Source: Chitinophaga alhagiae (GTDB taxonomy: Bacteria > Bacteroidota > Bacteroidia > Chitinophagales > Chitinophagaceae). Taken from it: a stretch of DNA of 64,000 nt. The notes below the pieces were generated by a model, which made no database searches, had not been told where the DNA came from, and was given only the letters and a program-made list of their open reading frames with translations. Below, piece by piece: positions 52,524-61,751 of the stretch. The stretch is taken from contig NZ_QXMH01000005.1 of NCBI RefSeq assembly GCF_003568665.1, forward strand, positions 62,001-126,000, given 5' to 3'. Position 1 is the first letter of the stretch, and every line of letters starts with the position of its first letter. A program made the translations under genes and the position numbers.

Positions 52524-52572
52524 GGTTTCGGCTTGCGGTTATTCAGGAAAAGAGCCGCAAGGTAAGCGCTTT

Positions 52573-54192
52573 TTATTTTATATACACTTCAATAGTTGCG
52601 TTCGTGGGCCGGCGGGGCGCCAGAAAACTGTCTACCTGCCGGTAGTGCCGCTTCAGGTCGTCTCGCAGGGCAAACGGGAAGAAGTTGTTCAGCGTGGGGG
52701 CATATTCATACAGCACAATGTCATACTCCTTCCGCGCGATCCTTTCCTGGTACGCCGCCAGCTGCCGGTTGAACATGCCCACGCCCAGGTGGTGCCAGAG
52801 GGGAATATCATGGCCAATTTCCTCCTTGTAACCGATACTATGTTTCAGTGGAGTTAATTCAGTGAGGTTCAATATGTTCAGTTCCTTGCCTTTGGTTTTC
52901 ACTTCCGGTAAGTTCATCAGCCTGTCCATACCTTGCACCGTGGAGGGCGGCATATAGATCTTTTTGAACTCGGGCAGGCTGGAAAAGATCCATTCGGAGG
53001 TGGGCACGTCCGTAGTATCTTCATGCAGCATGAAATTGTTGCGGGAGATCACGTTTTCCCCGCCTGCCACAGCGGTCACCGGCGCGGGCAGAATACGGCT
53101 CAGGATGCGGTCTACGTACTTGTAGAAAGCTCCGGACCACCAGAGCCCCACCAGCACGGCGCCGGCCAGGAAGGGCCTGAAACTGTCCGTTTTAAGCTGC
53201 AACAGCTGGCTGAGCTGGGTGAAAATGAAAGCAAAAGCGAATGCATGGAAAAAGATGTTGTTGTCTGGCGGCGTATAGCTGGTTACCTGGAAGAGGCTGG
53301 CCTCCGCAATAATGCCGATGGTAAGGAGGATGAACATCATTTTACGGCTGTCTGCCCACAGCGCCTTCACATCCCGCAGCGCGGGCGCTATCAGCAATAT
53401 CACCAGCACCAGGTAAAACTTCAGCCATTGGGAGGCCACCAGGAACTCGTCTATGATATCCTTGACAGACAGGCGGGAGTTGTGCGGCGGCTGCCCATGG
53501 TTGAACCAGTACCCGAAACCGTGTGGAACAAACGGTAAAATGAAGGCCAGCGCCACCACTGCGTAACTGCCGAGAAATGCCGCCAGCTCCTGCCAGCGTT
53601 TGTGGCGGAGGCTATGGTAACCCAGCAGGGCCAGGCACAGCAGCATGGCCAGCCCGCCGCCGTCCTGCTTGGTGAAAAAGCTCAGGAAGGTGAAAAAAGC
53701 AGCGCCGAAAATGGCTGCCCAGCGCCATTTACCGCCGTTCAGGCCTTTCAGCAACAAAGCGAGGCCCGCCAACTGGTAAATGATCACGGTGTTGTTATAC
53801 CACGGCCAGAAGTTGGGGAAAGAATAAGACAGCACGAACACCAGCACGGCCAGTACGCGCACGCCAACGGGTACGCCTACACTTTTCAGGATGGAACGGA
53901 ATGAAAAACCGCCGATGATATTAAGCAGCACCTGCGCTTTCACAAGCGATACCAGGTAAGGCCCGAACAATTTGAAAAAAAGCGCCGGCATCAGCCAGAA
54001 ACCAACACCCAGCGGCGTACCGAAATCGCGGTAAGGCATCTGTCCTTCAGACAGGCGGTAAGCGCCCTCCCACGATAAAAAGATGTTTACACGGTAAGGG
54101 AAAGTGGCAAATAACGGTACAAGGGCGAGGCCGATAATTAAAATACATTCAATAATGGTGGCTCTGCGCTGTGTCAAAAAGGGACCATTCAT
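52573..54192 (-). CDS. Polytopic membrane protein, GT-C glycosyltransferase-like
   Basis: A 539-residue protein with about 10-11 helices in the first 385 residues and a soluble C-terminal region of about 150. The first loop after helix 1 reads FLSWEGAYRLSEGQMPYRDFG, the position where GT-C transferases carry an acidic catalytic motif; a W-E replaces the common Asp. GT-C enzymes use polyprenyl-phosphate sugars on the outer face of the membrane. It is divergent from the UbiA/DprE2/HAD operon that probably makes polyprenyl-phosphoryl-arabinose, so using that donor is a tempting inference. No close family name can be given. Confidence 0.7.
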   Translation of the reverse strand: MNGPFLTQRRATIIECILIIGLALVPLFATFPYRVNIFLSWEGAYRLSEGQMPYRDFGTPLGVGFWLMPALFFKLFGPYLVSLVKAQVLLNIIGGFSFRSILKSVGVPVGVRVLAVLVFVLSYSFPNFWPWYNNTVIIYQLAGLALLLKGLNGGKWRWAAIFGAAFFTFLSFFTKQDGGGLAMLLCLALLGYHSLRHKRWQELAAFLGSYAVVALAFILPFVPHGFGYWFNHGQPPHNSRLSVKDIIDEFLVASQWLKFYLVLVILLIAPALRDVKALWADSRKMMFILLTIGIIAEASLFQVTSYTPPDNNIFFHAFAFAFIFTQLSQLLQLKTDSFRPFLAGAVLVGLWWSGAFYKYVDRILSRILPAPVTAVAGGENVISRNNFMLHEDTTDVPTSEWIFSSLPEFKKIYMPPSTVQGMDRLMNLPEVKTKGKELNILNLTELTPLKHSIGYKEEIGHDIPLWHHLGVGMFNRQLAAYQERIARKEYDIVLYEYAPTLNNFFPFALRDDLKRHYRQVDSFLAPRRPTNATIEVYIK

Positions 54193-54297
54193 GCGGGGGC
54201 AGTTTACAAATAATGATATTATAATATTAAAGAGTGCAAAAATAGCTACAAATCCTCAAATTCATTGTAACTTGCTGCGCAATAAAGTTTAATCCCC

Positions 54298-55185
54298 GTG
54301 CAATACTTAAAATTGTTGAGGCCGAAACACTGGGCCAAAAATCTCTTCCTGTTTATTCCGCTGTTTTTTGCCGGCCAGATGTTCGATTTCGATAAAGTAT
54401 TGGTGCTCGTCGGTGCTTTTGCCTGCTTCAGTCTCCTGGCCAGCAGCATTTACATTATTAATGATTACCGGGATATTGAAGCAGACCGGGCCCATCCTGA
54501 AAAATCAAAGCGCCCCCTTGCTTCCGGCGCTGTATCTAAAAATGCGGCCCTCGCCATTTTTGCCGTACTGGTAGTTGTGGGTTTCGGCGGGGCGTGGATG
54601 ATCAGCCCCAAGTTCGCGTTTGTACTGTCCATTTATTTCCTGCTCAACCTGGCCTACTCTTTCGGGCTGAAGAATATTTCCATCCTGGACGTGTTTATTG
54701 TGTCTATCGGTTTTGTGCTGCGCATCAAAGCCGGTGGCGTTGCGTCTGACGTGGCCGTGTCTGAATGGCTGATGCTCATGATCTTCCTGCTGGCCCTCTT
54801 TATGGCGCTGGCCAAGCGGCGGGACGATATTGTGCTCAAAATGGCTTCCGGCAAAGACCTGCGCAAAGCCTCCAAAGGGTACAACATGGATTTTCTCAAC
54901 ACGTCCCTGGCCCTGGTATCTGCCGTTATCATAGTAGCTTATATCATGTATACCATGGCGCCCGCCACCATGGAACGTTTTAATACCTACCGCCTGTACT
55001 ACACCAGCATTTTTGTAATTGCCGGATTAATGCGATATTTGCAGATCGCCTACGTAGACAACAATACGGGCTCCCCCACCAAAATCCTGTACAAAGACCG
55101 CTTCATTCAATTGACCATTCTCCTGTGGATACTGAGTTTTTATGTAATTATTTATTTGCCTACTAACAAAGTATTTTTTGAATAG
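54298..55185 (+). CDS. UbiA-family polyprenyl-phosphate phosphoribosyltransferase
   Basis: The 295-residue protein has nine hydrophobic helices and the UbiA aspartate motif NDYRDIEADRAHPEKSKRPLASG near residue 60, with a second acidic region RRDDIVLK near 175. The start LKLLRPKHWAKNLFLFIPLF (in part) and IEADRAHP resemble mycobacterial decaprenyl-phosphate phosphoribosyltransferase (UbiA/Rv3806c), which transfers phosphoribose from PRPP to the lipid phosphate. GTG at 54298 is the only sensible start. The SDR gene begins at the next base after its stop. Confidence 0.9.
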   Translation: MQYLKLLRPKHWAKNLFLFIPLFFAGQMFDFDKVLVLVGAFACFSLLASSIYIINDYRDIEADRAHPEKSKRPLASGAVSKNAALAIFAVLVVVGFGGAWMISPKFAFVLSIYFLLNLAYSFGLKNISILDVFIVSIGFVLRIKAGGVASDVAVSEWLMLMIFLLALFMALAKRRDDIVLKMASGKDLRKASKGYNMDFLNTSLALVSAVIIVAYIMYTMAPATMERFNTYRLYYTSIFVIAGLMRYLQIAYVDNNTGSPTKILYKDRFIQLTILLWILSFYVIIYLPTNKVFFE

Positions 55186-55920
55186 ATGACACCTACGGTA
55201 CTAATACTCGGCGCAGGCTCAGATATGGCTGTGGCAATAGCCCGCAGATACGCACAGGCGCAATACGCGGTACAGCTGGCGGCCCGCCGGCCGGAAGAGC
55301 TGCATACCCTGCAGCAGGACTTCCAGATCAGGCACAACGTGGCGGCTACCGCCCACAGTTTTGACGCGCTGGATTTTGACAGCCACGCCGCTTTTTATCA
55401 ATCCCTGCCCGCCAGGCCCGATGTGGTGATCTGCGTGTTCGGCTACCTGGGAGACCAGGAAAAAGGGCAGCAGCACTGGGAAGAAGCCGCCCGCATTTTA
55501 CATACCAATTACACCGGCGCCGTATCCATACTCAATATTGTGGCGGAAGACATGGCCGCCCGCAAAACCGGCGCCATCATCGGCATCAGCTCTGTAGCCG
55601 GAGAGCGGGGCAGAATGAGCAATTACCTGTACGGCAGCGCCAAGGCGGGCTTTACCGCCTACCTGTCAGGCCTGCGCAACCGGCTGTTTCATGCAGGCGT
55701 ACACGTTATGAGCGTGCAACCGGGTTTTGTGTACACCCGCATGACGGAAAACCTCACCCTTCCTCCCCTGCTTACCGCCAAACCGGAGCAGGTAGCGGAA
55801 GATGTGTTCAAGGCCGCCGCCCGTAAAAAGAACGTGATCTATACCCGGTGGTTCTGGCGCTACATCATGCTCATTATCAAAAGCATCCCGGAGTTTATCT
55901 TCAAAAAACTCAAGCTGTGA
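55186..55920 (+). CDS. DprE2-like short-chain dehydrogenase
   Basis: DprE2 reduces the 2-keto intermediate to decaprenyl-phosphoryl-arabinose. The protein (244 residues) has the Rossmann motif LILGAGSDMAVAIARRYA, the segment FDALDFDSH and FGYLGDQE, the catalytic SSVAGERG (Ser) with YGSAKAG (Tyr/Lys), and the family C-terminus RYIMLIIKSIPEFIFKKL; all of these match mycobacterial DprE2 in order. The HAD gene starts inside its stop codon (GTGA, 55917-55920). The oxidase DprE1, needed for the preceding oxidation, is not encoded next to it. Confidence 0.88.
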   Translation: MTPTVLILGAGSDMAVAIARRYAQAQYAVQLAARRPEELHTLQQDFQIRHNVAATAHSFDALDFDSHAAFYQSLPARPDVVICVFGYLGDQEKGQQHWEEAARILHTNYTGAVSILNIVAEDMAARKTGAIIGISSVAGERGRMSNYLYGSAKAGFTAYLSGLRNRLFHAGVHVMSVQPGFVYTRMTENLTLPPLLTAKPEQVAEDVFKAAARKKNVIYTRWFWRYIMLIIKSIPEFIFKKLKL

Positions 55921-56510
55921 AGAACGTGATCGCATTTTTTGATTTTGACGGTACCATCACCAGCAAAGACACGCTGTTCGAGATCATCCGTTTCCAGAAA
56001 GGCGATGCAGCGTTTTATGCCGGCATGGCCGTGCTCAGCCCGCTGCTGGTGATGTTCAAAATGAAGATGATCTCCAACCAGCGGATGAAAGAAATAGTGC
56101 TGAAATACTTTTTCCGCAATATGCCCGCTACGCAGTTCCAGCAGGCCTGCAACGCTTTTTGCGAAAAACGCCTGCCCGCCATACTGCGGCCCAAGGCGCT
56201 GAACGCGCTGGCCTGGCATAAGGCCGAGGGCCACGTAGTGTACATTGTTACCGCTTCTGCTGAAAACTGGGTGGCGCCCTGGAGCAATACGCTGGGCATC
56301 CCCTGCCTGGGCTCCGTGCTGGAGGTGAAGAACGGGCTGCTCACCGGGCTGCTCACCGGCCGCAACTGCAACGGCGATGAAAAAGTATGCAGGATCAGGG
56401 AAGCCGTTCACCTCACCACTTTCCATGCCATTTACGCTTACGGAGACAGCAGTGGAGACAAGGAAATGCTGGCGCTGGCGCAGCATAAAGGTTTCAGGGC
56501 ATTTGAATAA
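55917..56510 (+). CDS. HAD-IB family phosphatase of the UbiA/DprE2 operon
   Basis: The motif DFDGTITSKDTLFE (nucleophile Asp in DxDGT) near residue 10, the threonine/serine in VTASAENWV and YGDSSGDKEML give a HAD type IB (SerB-like) fold; 197 residues. The GTG start overlaps the SDR stop by four bases. In the mycobacterial pathway the phosphoribosyl lipid must be dephosphorylated after UbiA; there a PAP2 enzyme is proposed, and here this HAD protein could do it. That role is inference from position. Confidence 0.85.
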   Translation: MKNVIAFFDFDGTITSKDTLFEIIRFQKGDAAFYAGMAVLSPLLVMFKMKMISNQRMKEIVLKYFFRNMPATQFQQACNAFCEKRLPAILRPKALNALAWHKAEGHVVYIVTASAENWVAPWSNTLGIPCLGSVLEVKNGLLTGLLTGRNCNGDEKVCRIREAVHLTTFHAIYAYGDSSGDKEMLALAQHKGFRAFE

Positions 56511-56622
56511 GCAGGGCCGTTTACGGCAATATTTTCCCCTGCCGTTTTTTCTGCCGCAAACCAGCTACAGGTGGATTGATATTTCAGCTTGATACAGCCG
56601 CCCTTCGCCGTGTGTTATCCCG

Positions 56623-56654
56623 CTTGTTATTATCCCCGTTATGCCGTAATTTGG
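56623..56654 (+). promoter_or_regulatory. Possible promoter of the patatin operon
   Basis: CTTG (56623-56626), 20 bases, then TAATTTGG (56647-56654), near the Bacteroidota consensus and 36 bp before the patatin ATG. Confidence 0.5.
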
Positions 56655-56689
56655 TGAATATCTGTTAACACCCCCAAAAACTATCTGCC

Positions 56690-58228
56690 ATGTCTTTCAC
56701 TCAAAAACCGGGGCCTGAATACTTCACCCAGGCGCCGGAAGTGACCGCGGTACTCGATGCACTGAAAAACCGGTTCGGAGAGCGTTTCGAGCAACTGGTC
56801 ATATCAGACACTCTTGATAAAGACGGGCGCCAGTATGTGCACCTGGTACAGGAAGGCGGCGGTGTGCTGGGCGTAGCGCTGGTTGGGTATACCTACATTC
56901 TTGAAAAAGCAGGCATCCGCTTCATGCGGCTGGCAGGTACCAGCGCGGGAGCCATCAACACCACGCTGCTGGCCGTGGTGCGGGAAGACAAAGCCGCCGG
57001 CCTCACCAAATCCGAGCGCATCCTCCAGTATCTCTGCAACAAACCTTTTTTTGATTTTGTAGACGGCCACCCCTTTGCGAAGAAGCTCATCAAATGGGTG
57101 ATCAAAACAGAACATTTTGCCCGGCGCATCAAAAAGGGCGCCCGCCGCGTGGGCATTGCACTGGCCGCCCTGCTGCTGACGGATGTGGTAAGCACCGGCC
57201 TGCGCCATCATTACCCCGTGTTTAACGGTATTGCGCTGGTGTCTTATATCCTTACAGGTATGATGCTGTTGGGCCTTGCGCTGGCAGCGGGTTATGGCAG
57301 CTACCTCATTTCCCGCCTCAAGAACCGCGGCTTCGGCATCAACCCCGGCAAGAACTTTACGGACTGGATCAAGATGATCATGGCCGAAAACGGCGTGCAG
57401 ACCATCGAAGACCTGGAGCGCGTATCCGGCAAAATGCCGGAAGGCCTCCACATCCGCAACGTAGAAACAGACCGCAGCCTGGGAGATGACCCCACCAGGG
57501 GCCTGCGGCCAGACATCACCCTCATCACCTCAGACATCATTACCCAGAACAAGATAGAGTTCCCGAAAATGTGGAACCTCTTCCGCGAGAACCAGCAGGA
57601 GCTGCACCCGGCGGAGTTTGTGCGCGCCTCCATGAGCATCCCCATCTTTTTCGAGTCTCACATTATCCGCAACATTCCCCGGGAGCTGCCCATTGTCCAG
57701 ACGCACTGGCGCAACCACCTGCTGATGGAACCGGAAGACATTCCCACCGCCGTGCGTTTTGTTGACGGCGGCGTACTGTCCAACTTCCCCATCAACATCC
57801 TCTATAACCCGGAAGTGACCATTCCCCGCCTGCCTACCCTCGGCATTGAGCTGAACGACGCCACGCCGGCGGACAATACGCTGAACCAGGCAGACAACCT
57901 GGGCCTGGCCGATTACCTGGGCAAGCTGTTCAATACCGTGCGGTATTACTACGACAAGGATTTCCTGCTCAAGAACAGCCTGTTCCGCAAAGGCATTGGC
58001 GTCATCGATGTGCATGCATACAACTGGCTGGACTTCAATATCCCGTCAGACAAGCAGCGCGAGCTGTTTGTGCTCGGCGCGCAGGCGGCCGGCAAGTTCT
58101 TGCTGGAAGACTTTAACTGGGAAGAATACAAAACCGCCCGCATTGTGGTACACCAGGCCGTTAACACCTCCGGCAAAGACATGCGCGGGGTATCCAATAT
58201 TTTAACCAAAAGCAAGAAAAAGAAATAA
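56690..58228 (+). CDS. Patatin-like phospholipase with two inserted membrane helices
   Basis: A 512-residue enzyme with the patatin catalytic features: oxyanion loop GGGVLG (56-61), nucleophile Ser85 in GTSAG, and the Asp of the dyad in DGGVLSNFP near residue 360. Two hydrophobic helices (about residues 155-175 and 185-210) interrupt the domain, so the enzyme is probably membrane-bound. Patatins cleave acyl chains from lipids. The next gene (208 residues) starts 1 bp after its stop, followed 20 bp later by an MsbA-like exporter. A lipid remodelling or turnover role is inferred. Confidence 0.9.
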   Translation: MSFTQKPGPEYFTQAPEVTAVLDALKNRFGERFEQLVISDTLDKDGRQYVHLVQEGGGVLGVALVGYTYILEKAGIRFMRLAGTSAGAINTTLLAVVREDKAAGLTKSERILQYLCNKPFFDFVDGHPFAKKLIKWVIKTEHFARRIKKGARRVGIALAALLLTDVVSTGLRHHYPVFNGIALVSYILTGMMLLGLALAAGYGSYLISRLKNRGFGINPGKNFTDWIKMIMAENGVQTIEDLERVSGKMPEGLHIRNVETDRSLGDDPTRGLRPDITLITSDIITQNKIEFPKMWNLFRENQQELHPAEFVRASMSIPIFFESHIIRNIPRELPIVQTHWRNHLLMEPEDIPTAVRFVDGGVLSNFPINILYNPEVTIPRLPTLGIELNDATPADNTLNQADNLGLADYLGKLFNTVRYYYDKDFLLKNSLFRKGIGVIDVHAYNWLDFNIPSDKQRELFVLGAQAAGKFLLEDFNWEEYKTARIVVHQAVNTSGKDMRGVSNILTKSKKKK

Positions 58229-58229
58229 G

Positions 58230-58856
58230 ATGACAGACCCGCGTTTCTATTTTGTGCTTTGTTTTGGCCTGATGCTGGCCGCTGCCCTCTGGCTCAACCG
58301 GCTGGCCCGGAAGTTTCACCGCCGTACCGGCAGCGGGGAAGAACAGCCGTTCTCCATTTTTGACCTGCAGTTCCCCGCCTCCGAAGCGGAAATGGACACC
58401 CTCATTGGCCGCCTGCAGCCAATAGCCCGCCGGGCGCTGAAAACCCATCTTTGGGTAGATTTCCTGTTTATGCTGGGCCTCTACCCTGCCACGGCCCTGC
58501 TTTGTATCATTATCGGCGCCAAAACCGGCAATGGCGAGTATTTTTTCTGGATGGTGGCCGCCTTGCAGGGCATAGCCTGGGCGGCGGATGTATACGAGAA
58601 TATTTACTGCCTGCAAAAAATGCGGCAACGCCCCGCCAAAGGCGGTTTTGCCGGCTATTCGTTTGCGGTGAACACCAAGTTCCTGCTGGCTTTCCTGGGC
58701 CTGGCGGTTACCCTGCCGGTGGCCTTTTATTTCTGGATGACGGGCGAGTTCTGGCACAGCTCCCTCCGGTATGTGTGTATACTGGCAGGTGAAACAGTAG
58801 TTTTTCTTTTGATGACCGTATACAATATTTCCCGCCGCCGCTCGTCTACTCCATAA
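58230..58856 (+). CDS. Integral membrane protein of the patatin operon, function unknown
   Basis: A 208-residue protein with about five helices: residues about 7-25, 75-95, 103-120, 145-165 and 173-195. No named family is recognised. The segment FSIFDLQFPASEAEMDTLI between helices 1 and 2 is soluble and acidic. Its start is 1 bp after the patatin stop and it precedes the ABC exporter by 20 bp. Translational coupling and the operon context suggest it works with the phospholipase or exporter. Confidence 0.75.
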   Translation: MTDPRFYFVLCFGLMLAAALWLNRLARKFHRRTGSGEEQPFSIFDLQFPASEAEMDTLIGRLQPIARRALKTHLWVDFLFMLGLYPATALLCIIIGAKTGNGEYFFWMVAALQGIAWAADVYENIYCLQKMRQRPAKGGFAGYSFAVNTKFLLAFLGLAVTLPVAFYFWMTGEFWHSSLRYVCILAGETVVFLLMTVYNISRRRSSTP

Positions 58857-58876
58857 GGAATACCTTAATTTCGACT

Positions 58877-60652
58877 ATGGAGCAACCGCAGAAACGTGCA
58901 AGAATTTCGCTGACCGGGATACGAAAGGCCCTACGCCTCTATGAATACGCCAAACCTTACCGCTGGCAATTTGCCGTGGGCCTGTTGATGTTGCTGCTTT
59001 CCAGCGGCGCCAGCCTGGCTTTTCCCAAACTGCTGGGAGACCTGGTAGACGCCGGCCATAAAGGGCAGTTGCTGGAGCAACTGGACCGCATTGGGCTGCT
59101 GCTGGCCGCCGTGCTCATTCTCCAGTCCCTTTTCTCCTACTTCCGCATCCGTATTTTTGTGTCCGTTACAGAAAAAACGCTCGCCGCCCTGCGGCAGGCC
59201 ACCTATAACCACCTTATCAGGCTGCCCATGAAATTTTTTGCGGAGCGCCGGGTGGGTGAGCTGAACAGCCGTATTTCCTCAGACATTTCCCAGTTGCAGG
59301 ACATGTTTACCACCACCCTGGCGGAGTTTCTCCGGCAGCTGATCATCATTACCGGCGGCATAGCCCTGCTGGCCGTTACCTCCTGGAAGCTCACGCTGTT
59401 CATGCTGGCCGTTGTGCCCGTTATTTGCGTGCTGGCCGTGGTGTTCGGCAAGTTTATCCGGAAGTTTTCCAAACAGGTGCAGGCACAGGTGGCGGAATCG
59501 AACACCATTGTGGAAGAAACGCTGCAAGGCATTTTCAACGTCAAAGCCTTTGCCAGCGAGTTTTTTGAAATAGGCCGCTATAAAAAGAAAACGGACGAGG
59601 CCGCCGCCACCGGTGTAAAAGCGGGCGCCTACCAGGGCGCGTTCGTCTCCTTCCTGATACTGGGCCTCTTTGGCGCCATGACGGCCGTTATCTGGAAAGG
59701 CGCCATGCTCATGGCCTCGGGAGATATTGAAGTGGGCCAGCTCTTTTCTTTCATTTTATATTCCGGTTTCATTGGCGGCTCCATCAGCGGGCTGGCGGAG
59801 ATCTACACCCGCCTGCAACGCGCGTTGGGCGCGTCTGAGAACCTGCTGGAAATACATGATGAACCGGTTGAGGACATTCGCCCGCTTCCCCCGGCGGAAA
59901 GGGCCCCCGCTATTGCCGGAGATATCCGGTTTGAGCACACCGGCTTCCACTACCCCTCCCGCAAAGACATTCCCGTACTGCAGGATGTGAGCTTTCACGT
60001 GGCGCCCGGCTGGCAAGTGGCCCTTGTAGGCCCCAGCGGTGCGGGCAAAAGCACTATCGTTAACCTGTTGCTCCGGTTCTATGACCCCGTGCAGGGCCGC
60101 ATCCTCGTTGATGGAAAAGATGCGCAGCAATATGACCTTTCCACACTGCGCAACCAGATGGCCGTAGTGCCGCAAGACGTGTTCCTGTTTGGCGGCACCA
60201 TCCGCGAAAACATCGCCTACGGTAACCCCGCCGCCACAGAAGAAGAAATTGTACACGCCGCGCGGCAGGCCAACGCCTGGGAGTTCATCCTGCAATTTCC
60301 CGAAGGCCTCAATACCATTGTGGGCGAACGCGGCATTCAGCTCTCCGGCGGCCAGCGCCAGCGTATTGCCATTGCCCGCGCGGTGCTGAAAGACCCGCGC
60401 ATCCTCATCCTGGATGAGGCCACCTCCGCGCTGGACTCCGAATCTGAAAGGCTGGTGCAGGACGCGCTGGACAAGCTCATGCACGGCCGTACCTCCGTAG
60501 TGATCGCCCACCGCCTCTCCACCGTACGCCGCGCAGACATGATACTGGTGCTTGACAAAGGCCGCGTAGTAGAGGCCGGCACGCACGAAGAGCTGATGGG
60601 CAAGGAAGAAGGCCTGTACAAAGGATTGAGCGAGCTGCAGTTCACCGCATAA
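58877..60652 (+). CDS. ABC transporter, MsbA-like fused permease and ATPase
   Basis: A 591-residue exporter half: six helices (about 25-320), Walker A GPSGAGKSTIVN, the signature LSGGQRQRIAIARAV and Walker B ILILDEATSALD, followed by the switch His (VIAHRLST). All ATPase residues look intact, so it could work as a homodimer. Such exporters move lipids such as lipid A core or phospholipids; the patatin next door makes a lipid substrate plausible. It has no own promoter that I can see and is likely in the patatin transcript. Confidence 0.94.
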   Translation: MEQPQKRARISLTGIRKALRLYEYAKPYRWQFAVGLLMLLLSSGASLAFPKLLGDLVDAGHKGQLLEQLDRIGLLLAAVLILQSLFSYFRIRIFVSVTEKTLAALRQATYNHLIRLPMKFFAERRVGELNSRISSDISQLQDMFTTTLAEFLRQLIIITGGIALLAVTSWKLTLFMLAVVPVICVLAVVFGKFIRKFSKQVQAQVAESNTIVEETLQGIFNVKAFASEFFEIGRYKKKTDEAAATGVKAGAYQGAFVSFLILGLFGAMTAVIWKGAMLMASGDIEVGQLFSFILYSGFIGGSISGLAEIYTRLQRALGASENLLEIHDEPVEDIRPLPPAERAPAIAGDIRFEHTGFHYPSRKDIPVLQDVSFHVAPGWQVALVGPSGAGKSTIVNLLLRFYDPVQGRILVDGKDAQQYDLSTLRNQMAVVPQDVFLFGGTIRENIAYGNPAATEEEIVHAARQANAWEFILQFPEGLNTIVGERGIQLSGGQRQRIAIARAVLKDPRILILDEATSALDSESERLVQDALDKLMHGRTSVVIAHRLSTVRRADMILVLDKGRVVEAGTHEELMGKEEGLYKGLSELQFTA

Positions 60653-60657
60653 CAGGC

Positions 60658-60873
60658 TCACCGCCGCACCGCCTTTCCCTGCCACCGCTTTTTCAGCCAC
60701 GGCCCTTTCCAGAGCCACAGGCCCGAGAGCACGATCAGCGGAAAAAATGCCCACCGCACCGCCGAAGCGGCGTTCGGTATAGTGGCCACCGGCCCGTAGA
60801 TATATCCTATCACCGGTATGCTCAGGATGATGTGCAGCCAGCGGATGATCTTCCTTTCTGTAGATGCTTTCAT
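60658..60873 (-). CDS. Small two-helix membrane protein, function unknown
   Basis: A 71-residue protein: a charged N-terminus (MKASTERKIIRW), two hydrophobic segments (about residues 12-32 and 37-55), and a basic tail (KKRWQGKAVRR). Proteins of this type (start KIIRWLHIILSIPVIGYIYGP, in part) are common in Bacteroidota. The stop is 5 bp from that of the ABC exporter, convergent with it. Role unknown. Confidence 0.8.
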   Translation of the reverse strand: MKASTERKIIRWLHIILSIPVIGYIYGPVATIPNAASAVRWAFFPLIVLSGLWLWKGPWLKKRWQGKAVRR

Positions 60874-61092
60874 ATCACGTTAGTTTTAGTGGAAAACAAG
60901 GCCCGCGCAGGGGCAAAAGCGAACAAACCGTTATTTGTGTGGTCAAAACGCAAATATTGAAGGCCTGTTCGCCATCCTCCTGTGCCGCTGGTAGCACTGC
61001 ACTGATCCTGTATCTTTTCATTCACGGCTAATCATTTTATTTCCACAGTATTGTAAATAGTGAACAGCTTTAAAGCATATTTAACACGAATA

Positions 61093-61737
61093 TTATTTTG
61101 CCTGTTCCAGCATGTTCTTGCAGTCGGTTTTCCCCCATTGCGGCGCTTCAGCCGAAGCCGGGGCTGCTTCAAACTGCTGCAGGGCGGCTGCCAGCAATTC
61201 TTTGGCCTTCTGTTTGTCTCCGCCCCACATGGCCGGGGTCTGGAATTTAATGAGACCGTCCAGGTAAAGCGCGCGCGGGTTCTGCGGGTCCAGCTGGCGG
61301 GCCTGTGCAAGGTACTGGCCGGCTTTGGGGCCATACTTGCGGCCGTTCACCATAGGGTCTGCTTCTACCCTGCTGCGTTCAATAAAACTGTATACGGTGT
61401 ACACTTCAGACGCGTCTTTCGGGTTGCCGCCGGCTTTTTTAACGAGACCGAGCGCTTGTTTGATCTGCGCTTCGGCCTGGGCGCTGAAGAGCATGGCTTT
61501 CTCCTTGTTCAGGAAAGCCAGCCGCATGTTGGCAACGGCCGCATAATAAACAGGCAGCCATTGCTCCGGTGAGGCCGCCGCCAGCCGCTGGAACTGGTTG
61601 GCCAGTTGCTGGTACTCCGCGCCGGTTTGCGCGGTATTGAGCCGGGCTACGGCGGTGGCAAGCTGCTGTGCTGCGGGTTCCTGGGCGGATGCCGCTACGG
61701 GCAGCAACATCATGATGAATACAATGATCTTTTTCAT
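61093..61737 (-). CDS. Secreted TPR-like protein following the TonB-dependent receptor
   Basis: From the ATG at 61737 the protein has 214 residues with a signal peptide (KKIIVFIMMLLPVAASAQ). The rest is helical with TPR-like pairs (QYLAQARQLDPQNPRALYLDGLIKF, KQKAKELLAAALQQFEAAP, both in part) and a WGKTDCKNMLEQAK end. It starts 14 bp after the TonB-dependent receptor stop, so it is probably co-transcribed with it and may be a periplasmic helper. A 5' extension of the same frame is not credible: it lies within the receptor gene. Confidence 0.85.
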   Translation of the reverse strand: MKKIIVFIMMLLPVAASAQEPAAQQLATAVARLNTAQTGAEYQQLANQFQRLAAASPEQWLPVYYAAVANMRLAFLNKEKAMLFSAQAEAQIKQALGLVKKAGGNPKDASEVYTVYSFIERSRVEADPMVNGRKYGPKAGQYLAQARQLDPQNPRALYLDGLIKFQTPAMWGGDKQKAKELLAAALQQFEAAPASAEAPQWGKTDCKNMLEQAK

Positions 61738-61751
61738 GTTATGTGGTTTTA

